Notes under the pieces: generated by a model
The model's database searches: none
What the model was told of the DNA's origin: nothing
What the model saw: only the letters and a program-made list of their open reading frames with translations
Made by a program: the position numbers and the translations under genes
Shown: in pieces, positions 43,873-52,222 of the stretch
How positions within the stretch are numbered: the stretch's first letter is position 1
Layout of the letters: every line of letters starts with the position of its first letter
NCBI RefSeq assembly: GCF_046614695.1
Contig: NZ_JBKKHQ010000029.1
Coordinates: forward strand, 1-56,849
Direction: 5' to 3'
Source of the DNA: Pokkaliibacter sp046614695
GTDB lineage: Bacteria; Pseudomonadota; Gammaproteobacteria; Pseudomonadales; Balneatricaceae
Length of the DNA stretch: 56,849 nucleotides

Positions 43873-44895
43873 ATGAGCACTCCTTCACGCCCGGCAACGA
43901 TCAAAACCATCGCTGCTGATACGGGCTATTCCATCGCCACAGTTTCCCGCGCTTTATCGGGTAGCGATGCATTGAAAAGCACTACGCGCGAAGCCATCAA
44001 GGAGGCCGCCGAGCGTCTGGGCTACCAGCAGGATCGAACTGCCGTTCGGCTTAAAACCGGCAGAACTCAGGTCGTCGCTTTTATTCTTAACCGTGAGGAT
44101 CAAAGCCACGCTTTTGCCCGTTTGATGCTGCTGGGGATGACTGATGCGCTTAAAGAAAGTGGCTACCACGTCATTATTATTCCGGAGCAGGCTCAGGAAA
44201 GCCCTTTGGATACTGTGCGCTTTGTCGTCGAGCAACGCGCTGCTGACGGGCTGATTCTTACCCACACGCTGCCTGAGGATCCGCGGGTGGCTTACCTGAC
44301 AGAGCAAGACATCCCGTTTGTCACTCATGGCAGAACGCTCATGAACTCTCGCCATGCCTACGTCGACTTTGATAATGAATCCTTCGCTTATCAGGCAACC
44401 CGCGCGTTGATTCAGAAAGGACGTGAGCAGATTTGCCTGATCCCTGCACCCTGTCATCAGAGTTATCGCGAGCACATCATTACGGGTTATCAAAGAGCCA
44501 TCACAGAGGCGAATCTGCCTAGCCACATAGTGCATGAGCTTGACCTTAACGCCGCACCAGAAGCACTGGAGAAGTTGGTGCTCAGCCAGATTGGGCAGAC
44601 CGATGCCTACGTAGTCCCACAGGAAAATGCGGCTTTGCCGGTGATTTCCACCCTGCAACGACAGGGCTACCGCATTGGCTCTGATATCGACGTTGCCGTC
44701 AAACAAGTCACCTCAATGACCGACTATCTCAATCTGCCGCTTCTTCGCTGTCGTGAAAACCTTCAGGCGGCAGCTCAAACCATGGCCCGCCAGCTACTGA
44801 CACAGATGAATCCCAACCGATTCCCTGCCCTGTCTTCAGGTCAGCATGTGCTACAACCCGCCACATTGGAGGTGTTTCCCTATGAGCCTGCATGA
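43873..44895 (+). CDS. LacI family transcriptional regulator
   Basis: A 340-residue repressor. The helix-turn-helix with hinge is TIKTIAADTGYSIATVSRALSGSDALKSTTREAIKEAAERLGY, exactly the LacI pattern, followed by a periplasmic-binding-protein-like effector domain with ADGLILTHTLPEDPRVAYL. The ligand is unknown. It overlaps the YbiU-type gene downstream by 14 bp, so regulator and oxygenase are co-expressed. It is preceded by a consensus-type operator and is divergent from the Gfo/Idh-glycerate kinase unit, which it may also control. Confidence 0.92.
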   Translation: MSTPSRPATIKTIAADTGYSIATVSRALSGSDALKSTTREAIKEAAERLGYQQDRTAVRLKTGRTQVVAFILNREDQSHAFARLMLLGMTDALKESGYHVIIIPEQAQESPLDTVRFVVEQRAADGLILTHTLPEDPRVAYLTEQDIPFVTHGRTLMNSRHAYVDFDNESFAYQATRALIQKGREQICLIPAPCHQSYREHIITGYQRAITEANLPSHIVHELDLNAAPEALEKLVLSQIGQTDAYVVPQENAALPVISTLQRQGYRIGSDIDVAVKQVTSMTDYLNLPLLRCRENLQAAAQTMARQLLTQMNPNRFPALSSGQHVLQPATLEVFPYEPA

Positions 44896-46135
44896 GAACT
44901 ATCTGGACCGCATTGTTGAAACCAAGCGTCAACTCCGGAGCGACATTCCGGATCTCAAGCAACGCTTTGCCAAACTAACGCATGCGCTGGAACAGGAAGT
45001 GGGCGAGATTCTGGAGATTCAGGCTCGCGGTGAATCGCCCATCCCCCAGATACGGGCGGATCAGCTGGAAGGAGCGACGGATGACTTTAAAACCCTGATT
45101 CGTCAGCGCGGCTGTGTCATTGTTCGCGACGTCTTTCATCCGGAGCGCGTGGCTCGCTGGAACCGGGAGATTGATGAGTATCTGCACGAGAATGACTATC
45201 TCGGCAAGCGTCAAAGCCGCGCGGGGCTTGACCAATACTTCAGTGAGCTGGCCAATGGCAAACCACAGATTTACAGTGTGTATTGGTCAAAACCGCAGAT
45301 TGAGGCGCGTCAGTCACAGGAGCTGGCTGGCGTCCGCCGCTGGCTGAACCGACTTTGGAATTTTGAAAGTAGTGAGGGAGCCGAGAGCAAGCCCATCTTT
45401 GATCCGGATCGTGAATGTACCTATGCCGACCGCATCCGTCAGCGTGAGCCGGGTGACCGTACACTGGGACTTTCACCGCATATTGATGGCGGTACGATAG
45501 AACGCTGGATTGAGCCAAGCTATCGTCAGATCTATCGCCATATTCTGCGCGGGGATATCAGTGATTATCGCCCCTTTGATGCGCACTACCGTACCGAGGC
45601 AAAAGAGATACCTTCTCCGGCCGTTTGCCAGATGTTTCGTACCTATCAAGGCTGGACAGCACTGACACGGCAGGGTCCCGGCGACGGCACGCTAAACCTT
45701 GTCCCGATCGCCAATGCCATGCCATGGGTGTTGCTTCGTGCTCTACAGGACGATATTGCCGAGGATGATCTTTGTGGTGCCAAAGCTGGCCGCGCTCTTT
45801 CCATCAAACCGGAGTTTCATGATCTGCTGTTACGTGCCTTCCTGCCGATTCCAGAGGTGCAGCCTGGCGATACCGTATGGTGGCATCCGGACCTGATTCA
45901 TGGCGTAGAAGATGTGCATGGCGGCAAGCAGTACAGCAACGTGATGTATATCGGCGCAGCGCCGGACTGTGACAAGAACCGTGCTTTTCAGCTTCGCCAG
46001 CGTCAGGCCTTTGAACAGGGAAAATCCTGTCCCGACTTTGCCCCGGAAGACTATGAGGTTGAGTTTAAGGACCGGGCAACGACCTCAGAACTCAGCACGC
46101 TTGGCAGAATTCAGATGGGTTATGACGCCCGCTAG
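44882..46135 (+). CDS. ybiU: YbiU-type 2-oxoglutarate/Fe(II) oxygenase (DUF1479)
   Basis: A 417-residue protein of the DUF1479 family (YbiU is the E. coli member). The facial triad can be read as H200-x-D202 (LSPHIDGGTIERW) and H340 (HPDLIHGVED), and an Arg downstream could bind 2-oxoglutarate. No biochemical substrate is established for the family. ATG 44882 has GGAGG nine bases upstream and gives the expected N-terminus; longer in-frame starts lie inside the LacI gene. Translation is coupled to LacI. Confidence 0.88.
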   Translation: MSLHENYLDRIVETKRQLRSDIPDLKQRFAKLTHALEQEVGEILEIQARGESPIPQIRADQLEGATDDFKTLIRQRGCVIVRDVFHPERVARWNREIDEYLHENDYLGKRQSRAGLDQYFSELANGKPQIYSVYWSKPQIEARQSQELAGVRRWLNRLWNFESSEGAESKPIFDPDRECTYADRIRQREPGDRTLGLSPHIDGGTIERWIEPSYRQIYRHILRGDISDYRPFDAHYRTEAKEIPSPAVCQMFRTYQGWTALTRQGPGDGTLNLVPIANAMPWVLLRALQDDIAEDDLCGAKAGRALSIKPEFHDLLLRAFLPIPEVQPGDTVWWHPDLIHGVEDVHGGKQYSNVMYIGAAPDCDKNRAFQLRQRQAFEQGKSCPDFAPEDYEVEFKDRATTSELSTLGRIQMGYDAR

Positions 46136-46263
46136 ATAGCGCGCTGCATGTTGCCCAAGCCATTGATCTACCAATTATTTCTCTGAAATACCCTGATAAG
46201 GGCCGTGCTCGCCGGGCCTTAATTATTTCTTTGTGAAATAAATCTGCTTCCCATACAGCAAAA

Positions 46264-46286
46264 TATACTGTACAAATAAACAGTAT
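46264..46286 (+). promoter_or_regulatory. LexA (SOS) box upstream of the UmuD-like gene
   Basis: TACTGT-N8-ACAGTA (46266-46285) is a perfect dyad with CTG-N10-CAG spacing. The arms extend to ATACTGT/ACAGTAT. A -10-like TATACT (46264-46269) overlaps its left arm. It lies about 100 bp before the start codon. By inspection this is among the strongest possible matches to the E. coli LexA site. Confidence 0.85.
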
Positions 46287-46386
46287 AAATCTGGCGCGCC
46301 AGTGCAGGTTCAAGAGGCGCTTGATCAGCCAGAGTTTTCTGATGTGAACACATGATTGCCGGTCAGCCCGGTAGTGCGAGGATCTT

Positions 46387-46836
46387 ATGAACGCTCAACA
46401 ACCTCAGGACATCACGCTGGTAGGCCGCAGTGGTTTTTTCCGTAACATGGGTCTGGCACTCCATTACGGTGAAACCAGAGAACAACTGCCCAAAGGTGAC
46501 GGCAGCTCCCAGGACCAGCCACTGGATCTGAATGAATTGTGCGTTCGCCACCCCACTGCAACTTTCTTCCTACGTGCCAGCGGCGAAGCCTTTCAAGGCT
46601 CTGGCATTAGTTCGGGCGACATCATGGTGGTGGATCGCGCGCTGAATCCTCAGCACGGTGATATGGTCGTCGTGAAGCTGGATGGCGAATTTATGGTCCG
46701 CAAGCTTGCCTGCCAGACAGCCCTGCGTCTACTACCTCTAAACTCTCGCAGCCTTCCTATCCAGGTAACGGAATCCATGGATATCGAGCTTTTCGGTGTC
46801 ATCGCCCATGTCATTCGCTCCATGCGAGCGGCCTGA
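46387..46836 (+). CDS. umuD: UmuD homologue without the catalytic Ser-Lys dyad
   Basis: A 149-residue S24 LexA-like protein aligning over most of its length with UmuD, e.g. PLDLNELCVRHPTATFFLRASG for UmuD [21 protein letters not shown]. The catalytic Ser (UmuD S60, GDSM) is Ala68 here (GEAF), and the catalytic Lys (K97, TVKKL) is Arg105 (MVRKL); spacing of 37 residues is identical. The UmuD cleavage dipeptide Cys-Gly is replaced by Tyr-Gly. Self-cleavage is thus not expected. GAGG precedes the start. It is monocistronic with a terminator and no umuC follows. A role as a permanently uncleaved Pol V partner or inhibitor is inference. Confidence 0.85.
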   Translation: MNAQQPQDITLVGRSGFFRNMGLALHYGETREQLPKGDGSSQDQPLDLNELCVRHPTATFFLRASGEAFQGSGISSGDIMVVDRALNPQHGDMVVVKLDGEFMVRKLACQTALRLLPLNSRSLPIQVTESMDIELFGVIAHVIRSMRAA

Positions 46837-46914
46837 ACCAGGATTAAGCCTTGAGGTTGCCGGAGAAGAGTCATTCCCCTTCTCATCACCGGCTAAATCT
46901 CAAAAAAGACAATA

Positions 46915-46940
46915 AAAAAGGAGGCATCGGCCTCCTTTTT
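46915..46940. terminator. Bidirectional terminator of the umuD-like gene
   Basis: AAAAAGGAGGC (46915-46925) pairs with GCCTCCTTTTT (46930-46940), 78 bp after the stop and before the convergent acyltransferase. Confidence 0.92.
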
Positions 46941-46969
46941 CGCTTTTCAAAATACTTACGTGAGGTGAA

Positions 46970-48106
46970 CTAACCTCCGATAAACCAACGGCTTTTATCT
47001 TTCAGCAGCCACTTCAAGAGCTCAACGACCGCTACCGTGCCGTAAGTGAGATAGAACACCAGAAAAAGCGATGTTCCTAGCGCCCAAACGGGCTCACTGG
47101 CCGGTATATCAAAGTGCGCATGACGATGGAACATCAGCTGAATGTCACTAAAGCCCATTGCCAGGAACGGATGAATAAAGAAGATGGGGAAACTGATGGC
47201 AGCAAGATACATCACATGCTTCGTTCCGGGTTTACCCACCCAGGCCTTACAGGCAAATACCAGTAATAGACAGATCGCCATTTTCTGAATGAATTGCCAA
47301 TCGACGCCTTTATAGACAAAGAACGGCTTTTGATAGTTGCCCACATGAGGCAGTACATAGGTACAAATCACCAGCGATGCAACAGCTGCAATCGCACTTG
47401 CCCAAATCAACCCACGGCGATGGGCTTCAAACCAGGCATGATGCTGAGAGAAAAGTATTCCCACCAAATAGTAAGGGGTGAAATAGACCAGGGACTGGAC
47501 TGGCCCGTTGTGGGCACCACGATGGCCCCAAAGCGCAGCCACGGTAAAAAGCCCCAAAATGATCAGCTGCCAGTTCACTGGTAACCTGATATAACGGCAA
47601 TGCAGTGGCGAGCACAGAAAAGTCAGCATGATGAAGGGGATGTACCAGTGCGGGAATAGCACATAGCCCTCCTGAATAATGCTCCACTCATTACTGAGCG
47701 CCTGAGCCCAGCTTTCATCAAGTAACCAGCGGTGCTCAGCAATCTGGAGAAGTGCAGCCACCAATGAGATCACCAGAAAAGGCACGGCGACGTTTTGCCA
47801 CTTCTTGACCATGAAGCTTTTATATTCAAAGCGCGAATAAAACACCCGATGAAAGAAGAAGCCGGAGACGAAAACAAAGACGCCTGTGCCACCGCGCAGA
47901 ATGTTCTCCAGCAACAAGGGAAAACCTTTACCTGAGCCATACACCGAGTGCCCAAGCACAATATAAATAATCGCCAGCCCACGCAGCAGATCGAACTCCA
48001 CCAGCCGCTCTTTGGGTGCTTTGGTCGTTTTTACAGCCGCAGTGTCATTTGCCACGACCGGGACAACAGCCGCTTCAGATGATGCAGATACAACAGGATT
48101 TTCCAT
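46970..48106 (-). CDS. Acyltransferase family 3 membrane protein (downstream paralogue)
   Basis: A 378-residue integral membrane acyltransferase (OafA/OpgC type) with about ten helices. FDLLRGLAIIYIVLGHSVYGSG carries the family R and H, and FVFVSGFFFHRVF is typical. A 30-residue Ala/Val-rich cytoplasmic tail precedes the first helix. It probably acylates a surface glycan or other envelope molecule. It is a close paralogue of the gene just upstream, 29 bp away on the same strand, so both are co-transcribed. Confidence 0.87.
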   Translation of the reverse strand: MENPVVSASSEAAVVPVVANDTAAVKTTKAPKERLVEFDLLRGLAIIYIVLGHSVYGSGKGFPLLLENILRGGTGVFVFVSGFFFHRVFYSRFEYKSFMVKKWQNVAVPFLVISLVAALLQIAEHRWLLDESWAQALSNEWSIIQEGYVLFPHWYIPFIMLTFLCSPLHCRYIRLPVNWQLIILGLFTVAALWGHRGAHNGPVQSLVYFTPYYLVGILFSQHHAWFEAHRRGLIWASAIAAVASLVICTYVLPHVGNYQKPFFVYKGVDWQFIQKMAICLLLVFACKAWVGKPGTKHVMYLAAISFPIFFIHPFLAMGFSDIQLMFHRHAHFDIPASEPVWALGTSLFLVFYLTYGTVAVVELLKWLLKDKSRWFIGG

Positions 48107-48135
48107 CTTGGTTTACTCCGGATCAGCCTGGCTGA

Positions 48136-49182
48136 TCACCACCCCATAACCCAACGGCTTCGCTCACCCAGCATGGCTTTCACGCCATGCACCATAAGTA
48201 CGGTGCCGTACATAAAAAGCAGATAGAACGCCAGAGTAAAGAACAGCCCCCAGCCCATGGTTCTGGGAATCGTTAACCCCAGATACGTGCTGCAGTACCA
48301 GATCGCGCTGCCGGTAATGACCGCGATAATCGGATGCAAAAAGAAGATCGGAAAGCTGATGTTGGCCAGGTGCTGCAGGTGCCCTGCTCCGGGCTTGCCA
48401 ATCATCCAGCGACAGAAATCCAGCAGAAGCAGACTAATGCCAATTTTCTGTACGAACTGCCAATCCAGGCCTTTCCAGACAAAGAAATCTTTGTGGTAAT
48501 TGCCCAGATGATGATCAACGTAGGTTTGCATCAGCGCGCCAATAATGACCGCCAGCCAGCACAACAGACGAATGGTGCCAGCATGCTGCTCGAAGCTTTG
48601 TTGTTGCGCGGAATACAGGATCCCCAACAGATAAAACGGGCTGAAATAAATGACGGAATGCAGCACGTTAATATTTTCTTCAGGGCGCTGAAGCACGATG
48701 GAAATGGCACAACTCAGCAGGAAAAGCCCGAGCTGCCAACCTGCACTCAGGCGGATGTAAGCCATGTGCAGCGGAGAAAGCGCAAAGGTCAGCATGATGA
48801 AAGGAATGTACCAGTGCGGAAACAGCACAAAGCCGTTCTGCACCGTTGCCCAGTTGGCCTGCATAATTTCTGATGCTGTTTTGTCATGCAGCCACGCCAG
48901 GTCAACGGACTGAATCACAAGTCCAATTAATGACACGACGAAGAACGGAATAGCGACATTCACGAACTTTTTGCTCATGAAGTTCTGGTACTGAAAACGC
49001 GGATAAAAGACTCGGTGAAAGAAAAAGCCCGACACAAAGACAAAGACACCCGTCCCGCCGCGAATCAGGTTTTCCAGCAATTCAGGAAAGCCATTACCGG
49101 AATTGGCAATCGAATGACCCAGCACGATGTAGACAATTGCCAGACCGCGAAGGTAATCAAATTCAATAATGCGTTGACCCAT
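48136..49182 (-). CDS. Acyltransferase family 3 membrane protein (upstream paralogue)
   Basis: A 348-residue membrane protein of the same family as its neighbour. EFDYLRGLAIVYIVLGHSIANSGNGFPELLENLIRGGTGVFVFVSGFFFHRVFYPRF is nearly the same text as in the second gene, and VLFPHWYIPFIMLTF is shared. Start at ATG 49182 is preferred over GTG 49191. Lack of a charged N-terminal tail is the main difference. Gene order and similarity show tandem duplication. Confidence 0.87.
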   Translation of the reverse strand: MGQRIIEFDYLRGLAIVYIVLGHSIANSGNGFPELLENLIRGGTGVFVFVSGFFFHRVFYPRFQYQNFMSKKFVNVAIPFFVVSLIGLVIQSVDLAWLHDKTASEIMQANWATVQNGFVLFPHWYIPFIMLTFALSPLHMAYIRLSAGWQLGLFLLSCAISIVLQRPEENINVLHSVIYFSPFYLLGILYSAQQQSFEQHAGTIRLLCWLAVIIGALMQTYVDHHLGNYHKDFFVWKGLDWQFVQKIGISLLLLDFCRWMIGKPGAGHLQHLANISFPIFFLHPIIAVITGSAIWYCSTYLGLTIPRTMGWGLFFTLAFYLLFMYGTVLMVHGVKAMLGERSRWVMGW

Positions 49183-49539
49183 GGCAGGCACTCAATTAAC
49201 CGATGACACAGCGACCGGCTCTGGTAAGGGAAAGTCCCTTACTGGCTGGAAACGAGGGTTTATCGGGCGCGGTAAGATGATGACCGCTGATCAGGCAGGA
49301 ACCCCGGTTTGGGGTCAGTAATATGGCTGCAGTATCGCAGAATGATTTGGCCTGTACAGCGCCAGAGACGGGCATTTTGTGTCAAGTTAACACAGCAAAT
49401 CACTCGGATGTTTCCAAATCCCCTCGCTGTTTCCAGAGAGCCAGGACACTGCCGAAAAGAGAAGCGAGAACAGGGCCGAGAGTTGTATCCATGCCCTGCC
49501 AGCGTTGACAAGGATAGCCGCTTTATCAGACGTATGGCC
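49183..49539. other. Intergenic stretch with a hairpin upstream of the acyltransferase pair
   Basis: No gene seen in these 357 bp; the short ORFs have no family features. GTAAGGGA (49224-49231) and TCCCTTAC (49235-49242) form an 8-bp hairpin in the leader of the acyltransferase genes, 42 bp before the start. No LexA box with N10 spacing was found here. Confidence 0.45.
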
Positions 49540-51948
49540 TTATAGCCACTTACCTATCCGACGCCGCGGGACAATCTTTTTCAACTCTTTGATAAAAGGA
49601 GAGTGCTGCCCAGCCTCTGTTTGGATGACAACCTGCGAACGTGCCCGAGTCAGGCCGACATAAAATAAACGCCGCTCCTCAGCGTCATCAAAGTCTTCTT
49701 TATCCGGTAAGAACGCATCCATCAATGCATCATCACGCTGGCGACTGGGAATCCCCAGCTCGGTGTTGGTGACATCCAGCAAAATGACAACATCAGCCTG
49801 ACTGCCCTTAGACTTATGCAGGGTCATGAACTCTAGTTTGAGTTGAGGATAGCGCTCCTGCCACTGCTCCATCACAGGCATGCTACGGCGTTGTCGCGCC
49901 AGCATTAGCACATGACAAGCTGACTCCAGCTGCGCCAGTACTCGCTCTATCACCTCGGACTTTTCGCCCTCAACAATATAAACCTGCGCCTTGAGGCTCT
50001 CTCCCTGGTAGCTCAGGCTTTTGGGAATTTGCGCCGGATTCTGGCGAATAAACGCTTCCGCGACCTCGCCAATAGCATCACTAAAACGGAAGGTCTGACC
50101 CAGCTGACATTGCACCGTCGGCCCAAAAAACTCGGCAAATTCATAGGTCAGGTGCACATCGCCACCGTTAAAGCGATAGATCGACTGCCAGTCATCCCCC
50201 ACCGCAAAGAGTGACATCTCCGGCATGGCCTGCTTCATGGCCCGCAACAGCTCGGCGCGAGGACGTGAAATATCCTGAAATTCATCCACCAGCACGTAGC
50301 GATAGCGATATTTGAAGTGCGTATCCTTATGGAAACGCTCTCGCGCCATTTGCCGGGTCGCTACCTGAATCATGTCATTGAAGTCGATTTCATCCTGACT
50401 TTTCAGATGCTGTTGATAGGCCTTGAATAAGGCTTCCAGCAAGGGAATAAAGGCAGCCAGCCGAGCATCGTCCGTTTCCCGGGCCAATGCTTTAAGATCC
50501 AGGCGCTCATCACGCTGTCGGTTAAGCGCTGTTATCAGTAACCGACGAAGTGGACGAAAGTAACCGGCCTGCTCAGCTTTCAAAAGCAAGGTATCCAGAT
50601 CCTGAGGGTCCGTGAGGCTTTTCCAGGGCTGTTTGAGCGCTTTAGCCCGGGCTTTCAGCGCCTCTAGTAGCTGCGCGCTAATCTCAGTGGTTGAATCAGG
50701 ATCAATGCAGCAAACGTCGGTCTCATCCTCCGCGTGAAGTGCCTGAACTGCCTCCTCATCCAGAGAAGTCGCGCTCAGGTCTGCAACAAACAGCGACAAG
50801 CCTGGAAGGTAGAGCAAGGGCGAATAGCCTTTGCGCTTTCTGCTGCTTACCGTTGTCGCCCAGTCAGGCTGATGGTGAGCCTCAATACCCAGTGCGGCCA
50901 GCTGATTCAGCAATACTGCATGCTCAGGTGTACTGACCTGCTTCACTTCCAGTGCGGCAATACGCTGCTGGCTCGCCGGCGCAAACTGCTGGCACCATTG
51001 CCATAATTTTTTCTGTAAGCGGCTGTCGTCTTTGGCCTCTTTAAGCCAGTCCTCGACAAAGCGAGCCAGGGCTTCATCTTCGGAAGCCAGTGTTGCCAGC
51101 TCGCGGCTTTGCCCCGGCAGATCGGCCATCAGGCTTCGGCCAAATCCATGAAAGGTATGCACCTGAACCTTGTTCAACCCCGGTACCGGCATGCTGGCCA
51201 GCCGCTCTCTCACCTCTTCAGCCGCTGCTTTGCCAAAAGCCAGAATCAGAATTTCCGCCGGGTCCGCAAGTCCGGCAGCAACAACCCATGCAGCCTTGGC
51301 GCAGAGTGTGGTGGTTTTCCCGGTACCGGCACTGGCAAGCACCAGCACATTGTCTTCATCACACAGACAGGCAAATTGCTGCTCATCGACCAGCCCGAGC
51401 TGATCAAACAATCCCTTAAACTGTTGGCGCTGTTGCTTCACCAGCGCCTGATTGAAGGTGTGACGGCAGTCTTCAGGCGCGGCGAGCACTCGGGTCAGCG
51501 CGACCATGGATTCCGTAATGGTATAGCCGTGCTCACTTAATCGTGGAAGATAAGCAAGCCAGGGGGTGAGATGCTGCTGCTTTTCAAGAAAGGTTTCCAT
51601 CTGACTGGCACGCCAATACCGCTGACGACCGGCCATCTGCGACTCAAACTGGTCTGTGGCCACGACCAGTGCGTCATAAGGCTCACGCAGCTGCGAGCGA
51701 ACATGGACACTTTGCGCTTCCTTGAGCCAAAGCCCCCAATCCTTGGTATCTCGTTGACGAAATAAACGCAGGCGGTAGTCGCCCCAGTTGAGGGTATCAA
51801 ACAACCAGCCGCGCTTGAGCTGCATTGGCGCGCTGAATTCGGGGATCGGCAACAGCCGCTCACCTGCCTGCAGACCTTCCTCGGTCACCTCCAGCGACGT
51901 GGCACGCAAATAACGACGATTGATCCAATTCAGGGGGAGCCGGGACAA
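49540..51948 (-). CDS. helD: Superfamily 1 DNA helicase, helicase IV (HelD) type
   Basis: An 802-residue UvrD/Rep-class helicase. Walker A VLASAGTGKTTTLCAKAAWV, ILILAFGKAAAEEVRERL, VHTFHGFGRSLM, Walker B YVLVDEFQDIS, GDDWQSIYRFNGGD and the C-terminal RLFYVGLTRARSQVVIQTE are all present. The N-terminal 200 residues and motif order resemble E. coli helicase IV, a 3'-5' helicase in recombination. The start is TTG 51948, with GAGG seven bases upstream. A LexA-like box lies just upstream, which suggests SOS control. Confidence 0.85.
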   Translation of the reverse strand: MSRLPLNWINRRYLRATSLEVTEEGLQAGERLLPIPEFSAPMQLKRGWLFDTLNWGDYRLRLFRQRDTKDWGLWLKEAQSVHVRSQLREPYDALVVATDQFESQMAGRQRYWRASQMETFLEKQQHLTPWLAYLPRLSEHGYTITESMVALTRVLAAPEDCRHTFNQALVKQQRQQFKGLFDQLGLVDEQQFACLCDEDNVLVLASAGTGKTTTLCAKAAWVVAAGLADPAEILILAFGKAAAEEVRERLASMPVPGLNKVQVHTFHGFGRSLMADLPGQSRELATLASEDEALARFVEDWLKEAKDDSRLQKKLWQWCQQFAPASQQRIAALEVKQVSTPEHAVLLNQLAALGIEAHHQPDWATTVSSRKRKGYSPLLYLPGLSLFVADLSATSLDEEAVQALHAEDETDVCCIDPDSTTEISAQLLEALKARAKALKQPWKSLTDPQDLDTLLLKAEQAGYFRPLRRLLITALNRQRDERLDLKALARETDDARLAAFIPLLEALFKAYQQHLKSQDEIDFNDMIQVATRQMARERFHKDTHFKYRYRYVLVDEFQDISRPRAELLRAMKQAMPEMSLFAVGDDWQSIYRFNGGDVHLTYEFAEFFGPTVQCQLGQTFRFSDAIGEVAEAFIRQNPAQIPKSLSYQGESLKAQVYIVEGEKSEVIERVLAQLESACHVLMLARQRRSMPVMEQWQERYPQLKLEFMTLHKSKGSQADVVILLDVTNTELGIPSRQRDDALMDAFLPDKEDFDDAEERRLFYVGLTRARSQVVIQTEAGQHSPFIKELKKIVPRRRIGKWL

Positions 51949-51963
51949 GCAGGAACCTCAAAA

Positions 51964-51983
51964 TACTGTATATGCCAACAGGG
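51964..51983 (-). promoter_or_regulatory. LexA-like box upstream of helD
   Basis: TACTGTATATGCCAACAGGG has CTG-N10-CAG spacing and matches 14 of 20 positions of TACTG(TA)5CAGTA, with an intact left half and a weaker right half. It lies 15 bp before the helicase start. Confidence 0.6.
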
Positions 51984-52222
51984 CTATCTTACCGAATTCA
52001 CTTCTCAGTGCCAGTCAGCAGAGTGTTTCTATTCTCGCTAGGCTGCTTCTGTCTTCGTCATGAACACCACGCAACAATCTATTTTTGTGCTTTGCAACAA
52101 AGCTTCCCTTGAGACTTGGCTGACCACCACGCAATTACAACAGACTGACGAGATGCGCATCGAACGTTTTCAGGCGCAATTGTCTTTGCAAAGGAATCAC
52201 TGGCACACCAAGGAGATAAGTG

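Noticed and set aside
43954..44706. 250-residue reverse-strand ORF inside the LacI gene
   Set aside because: Lacks family features, overlaps a clear LacI regulator in its entirety and has no ribosome-binding site at its start.
46244..46258. Second CTG...CAG near the UmuD-like gene
   Set aside because: Spacing is 9 bases rather than 10 and flanks are poor, so it is not called a LexA box.
49368..49395. Possible LexA site at CTGTACAGCGCCAG and nearby TTAACA repeats
   Set aside because: CTG to CAG spacing is 8 bases, not 10, and no gene start lies close.
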